Origin: Clostridiales bacterium
Lineage (GTDB): Bacteria; Bacillota; Clostridia; Christensenellales; Aristaeellaceae
DNA: 32,713 bases
Assembly: GCA_019420065.1 (NCBI GenBank)
Contig: JAHZHX010000018.1
Span: forward strand, 1-32,713
Direction of reading: 5' to 3'
Below, one piece after another: positions 31,791 through 32,713 of this stretch (the stretch's first letter is position 1; each line of letters opens with the position of its first letter). The notes beneath the pieces were generated by a model. The model did not search any database, was not told where the DNA came from, and saw only the letters and a list, made by a program, of their open reading frames with translations. A program made the position numbers and the translations under genes.

Positions 31791-32657
31791 ATGGCTTGTG
31801 AAATGTATCAGCTTGCGCCGCAGACGCACACGCAGATGATGGGCTACGTCATCAAGACCGGCGCGGGCAAGCTCATTGTTGTGGATGGCGGTACAAAGGG
31901 TGACAGCAAGTATCTTCTGCATTTGCTGCAAAGGCTGGGCGGCGAGCGGCCGCATGTGGATGCCTGGTTCATTACGCATCCGCATTCCGACCATGCGATG
32001 GCGCTGTTCGCCTTGCTGCGTGAGCAGCGGGAAGCGTTTACCATCGGCGCGCTGTACGCCCATTTTCCTGAACGGCGCGTGCTGGAGGAAGGCGAGCCGG
32101 GCGCGGTCTATATGTGGGATCAGTATTACGAGCTGCGCCCGCTTTTTGCCGCGCAGGAGCATGTGCTGCGCGAGGGCGAGCGCCTGCAAATCGATGATAC
32201 GTCCTGGGAAGTGCTGTATACCAGCGATCCGGCTTTTGTCCATAATGCGTCGAACAATTCTTCCTGTGTGCTGCGTATGACGGCGGAGGGCGTGTCGGTG
32301 CTGTTCTTGGGAGATTTGGGCGTCGAGGGCGGAGAAAAGCTGCTGCGCATGCACGGCGGCGCGCTCAAAAGCGATATTGTGCAGATGGCGCACCATGGCC
32401 AGAGCGCGGTCAAGATGGAGGTATACCATGCCGTGCAGCCGAAAATATGCCTGTGGTGCGCGCCCAAATGGCTGTGGGACAATAATCAGGGCTGCCGCGG
32501 CTATGATTCCGGGCAATGGGATATCCTGCGCGTGCGCGAGGAAATGGCGCGCCTGGGTGTGCGCCGGCATGTGGCGGCACAGGACGGCACGGCAAAATTG
32601 ACGCTGGAGCGCGGCGAGGCTACCGTGCGGATCGACGATCCCTTTGCGGCGCAGTAA
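31791..32657 (+). CDS. Metallo-beta-lactamase-fold hydrolase in the rhamnose operon
   Basis: A 288-residue soluble protein with the metal motif THPHSDHA (H63, H65, D67, H68), further ligands in FLGDLG and AHHG, and a tryptophan-rich C-terminal part (LWCAPKWLWDNN). The fold matches ComEC-like or uncharacterised metal hydrolases; no signal peptide is visible. AGGAGG lies directly before ATG 31791; the frame stays open upstream without a better start. It lies 64 bp after rhaD and a strong ribosome site for the next gene follows at once, so it belongs to the operon. Its substrate is unknown; a lactone or a phosphorylated sugar product is possible. Confidence 0.85.
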   Translation: MACEMYQLAPQTHTQMMGYVIKTGAGKLIVVDGGTKGDSKYLLHLLQRLGGERPHVDAWFITHPHSDHAMALFALLREQREAFTIGALYAHFPERRVLEEGEPGAVYMWDQYYELRPLFAAQEHVLREGERLQIDDTSWEVLYTSDPAFVHNASNNSSCVLRMTAEGVSVLFLGDLGVEGGEKLLRMHGGALKSDIVQMAHHGQSAVKMEVYHAVQPKICLWCAPKWLWDNNQGCRGYDSGQWDILRVREEMARLGVRRHVAAQDGTAKLTLERGEATVRIDDPFAAQ

Positions 32658-32669
32658 GGAGGTAGGAAA

Positions 32670-32713
32670 ATGAGAATTTACGGTATGCAGGTCAACCATG
32701 CAGCGCGGCCGCT
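32670..32713 (+). CDS. Start of a further operon gene, possibly alpha-L-rhamnosidase (3' partial)
   Basis: After an AAGGAGGT ribosome site an ATG at 32670 begins MRIYGMQVNHAARP and runs off the window. The pattern M-x-I-x-x-L/M-x-V-N-H-x-x-x-P resembles the N-terminus of GH78 alpha-L-rhamnosidases, which would fit the rhamnose operon. Only 14 codons are visible, so the existence of the gene is well supported and its identity is a guess. Confidence 0.5.
   Translation, partial: MRIYGMQVNHAARP

Noticed and set aside
1..32713. CRISPR arrays, tRNA or rRNA genes, insertion sequences, integrase or phage genes
   Set aside because: No regular spaced repeats, cloverleaf or rRNA stretches, transposase motifs or terminal inverted repeats were seen.

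Overview
The window (about 57% G+C, compact operons, strong AGGAGG ribosome sites, several TTG/GTG starts, sigma-A type promoters) looks like a chromosomal segment of a gut-type Clostridia. Solute-binding proteins with AxA-type signal peptides rather than clear lipoboxes, several carbohydrate ABC importers and the lack of phosphotransferase genes would suit the Christensenellales/Aristaeellaceae area. That placement is inference from style, not a search. No rRNA, tRNA, CRISPR array, phage or transposon was seen.

Layout. 1-716: 3' end of a secreted protein made of bacterial SH3 repeats. 1104-5327 (minus): a complete CUT1 sugar importer (binding protein, MsmX/UgpC-type ATPase, two permeases). 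5949-11963 (plus): an amidohydrolase of the SAH/MTA deaminase group followed by a complete BMP/NupABC-type nucleoside importer, then a small DUF7336-like protein and possibly a tiny membrane protein. 12626-14906 (plus): a TetR regulator with an evident operator and a two-gene ABC-2 exporter. 15015-18407 (minus): response regulator, BcrA-like ATPase, ABC-2 permease and histidine kinase, a self-contained peptide-stress type module. 18558-22104 (minus): an LplA/YtcQ-type binding protein with two permeases and no ATPase. 22435-25375 (plus): ribulokinase-like kinase, HpcH/HpaI aldolase and luxS. 25424-28484 (plus): a TrpXYZ-type importer preceded by a long leader. 28596-32713 (plus): AraC regulator, L-rhamnose isomerase, rhamnulose-1-phosphate aldolase, a metallo-beta-lactamase-fold protein and the first codons of a further gene, possibly an alpha-L-rhamnosidase.

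The most interesting element is the leader of the TrpXYZ-type importer. A consensus promoter is followed by a well-initiated 55-codon ORF with 8 Tyr, 2 Phe and 1 Trp between residues 20 and 43, and then a 13-bp terminator hairpin just before the binding-protein gene. This is the architecture of ribosome-mediated attenuation, and it points to an aromatic amino acid, probably tyrosine, as the transported substrate. Firmicutes normally control such genes with T-boxes, and none is visible here.

Other regulatory structure is rich: GTAAA repeats at 11-12 bp steps in front of both the response-regulator and the BcrA-like genes, GC-rich hairpins directly behind three binding-protein genes, an 11-bp perfect palindrome in front of the sugar importer, and a CAAGAA/TTCTTG operator over the -35 of the luxS operon. 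Together the genes describe a sugar and nucleoside scavenger with L-rhamnose catabolism, an activated-methyl-cycle/AI-2 connection and two efflux or protection ABC systems.
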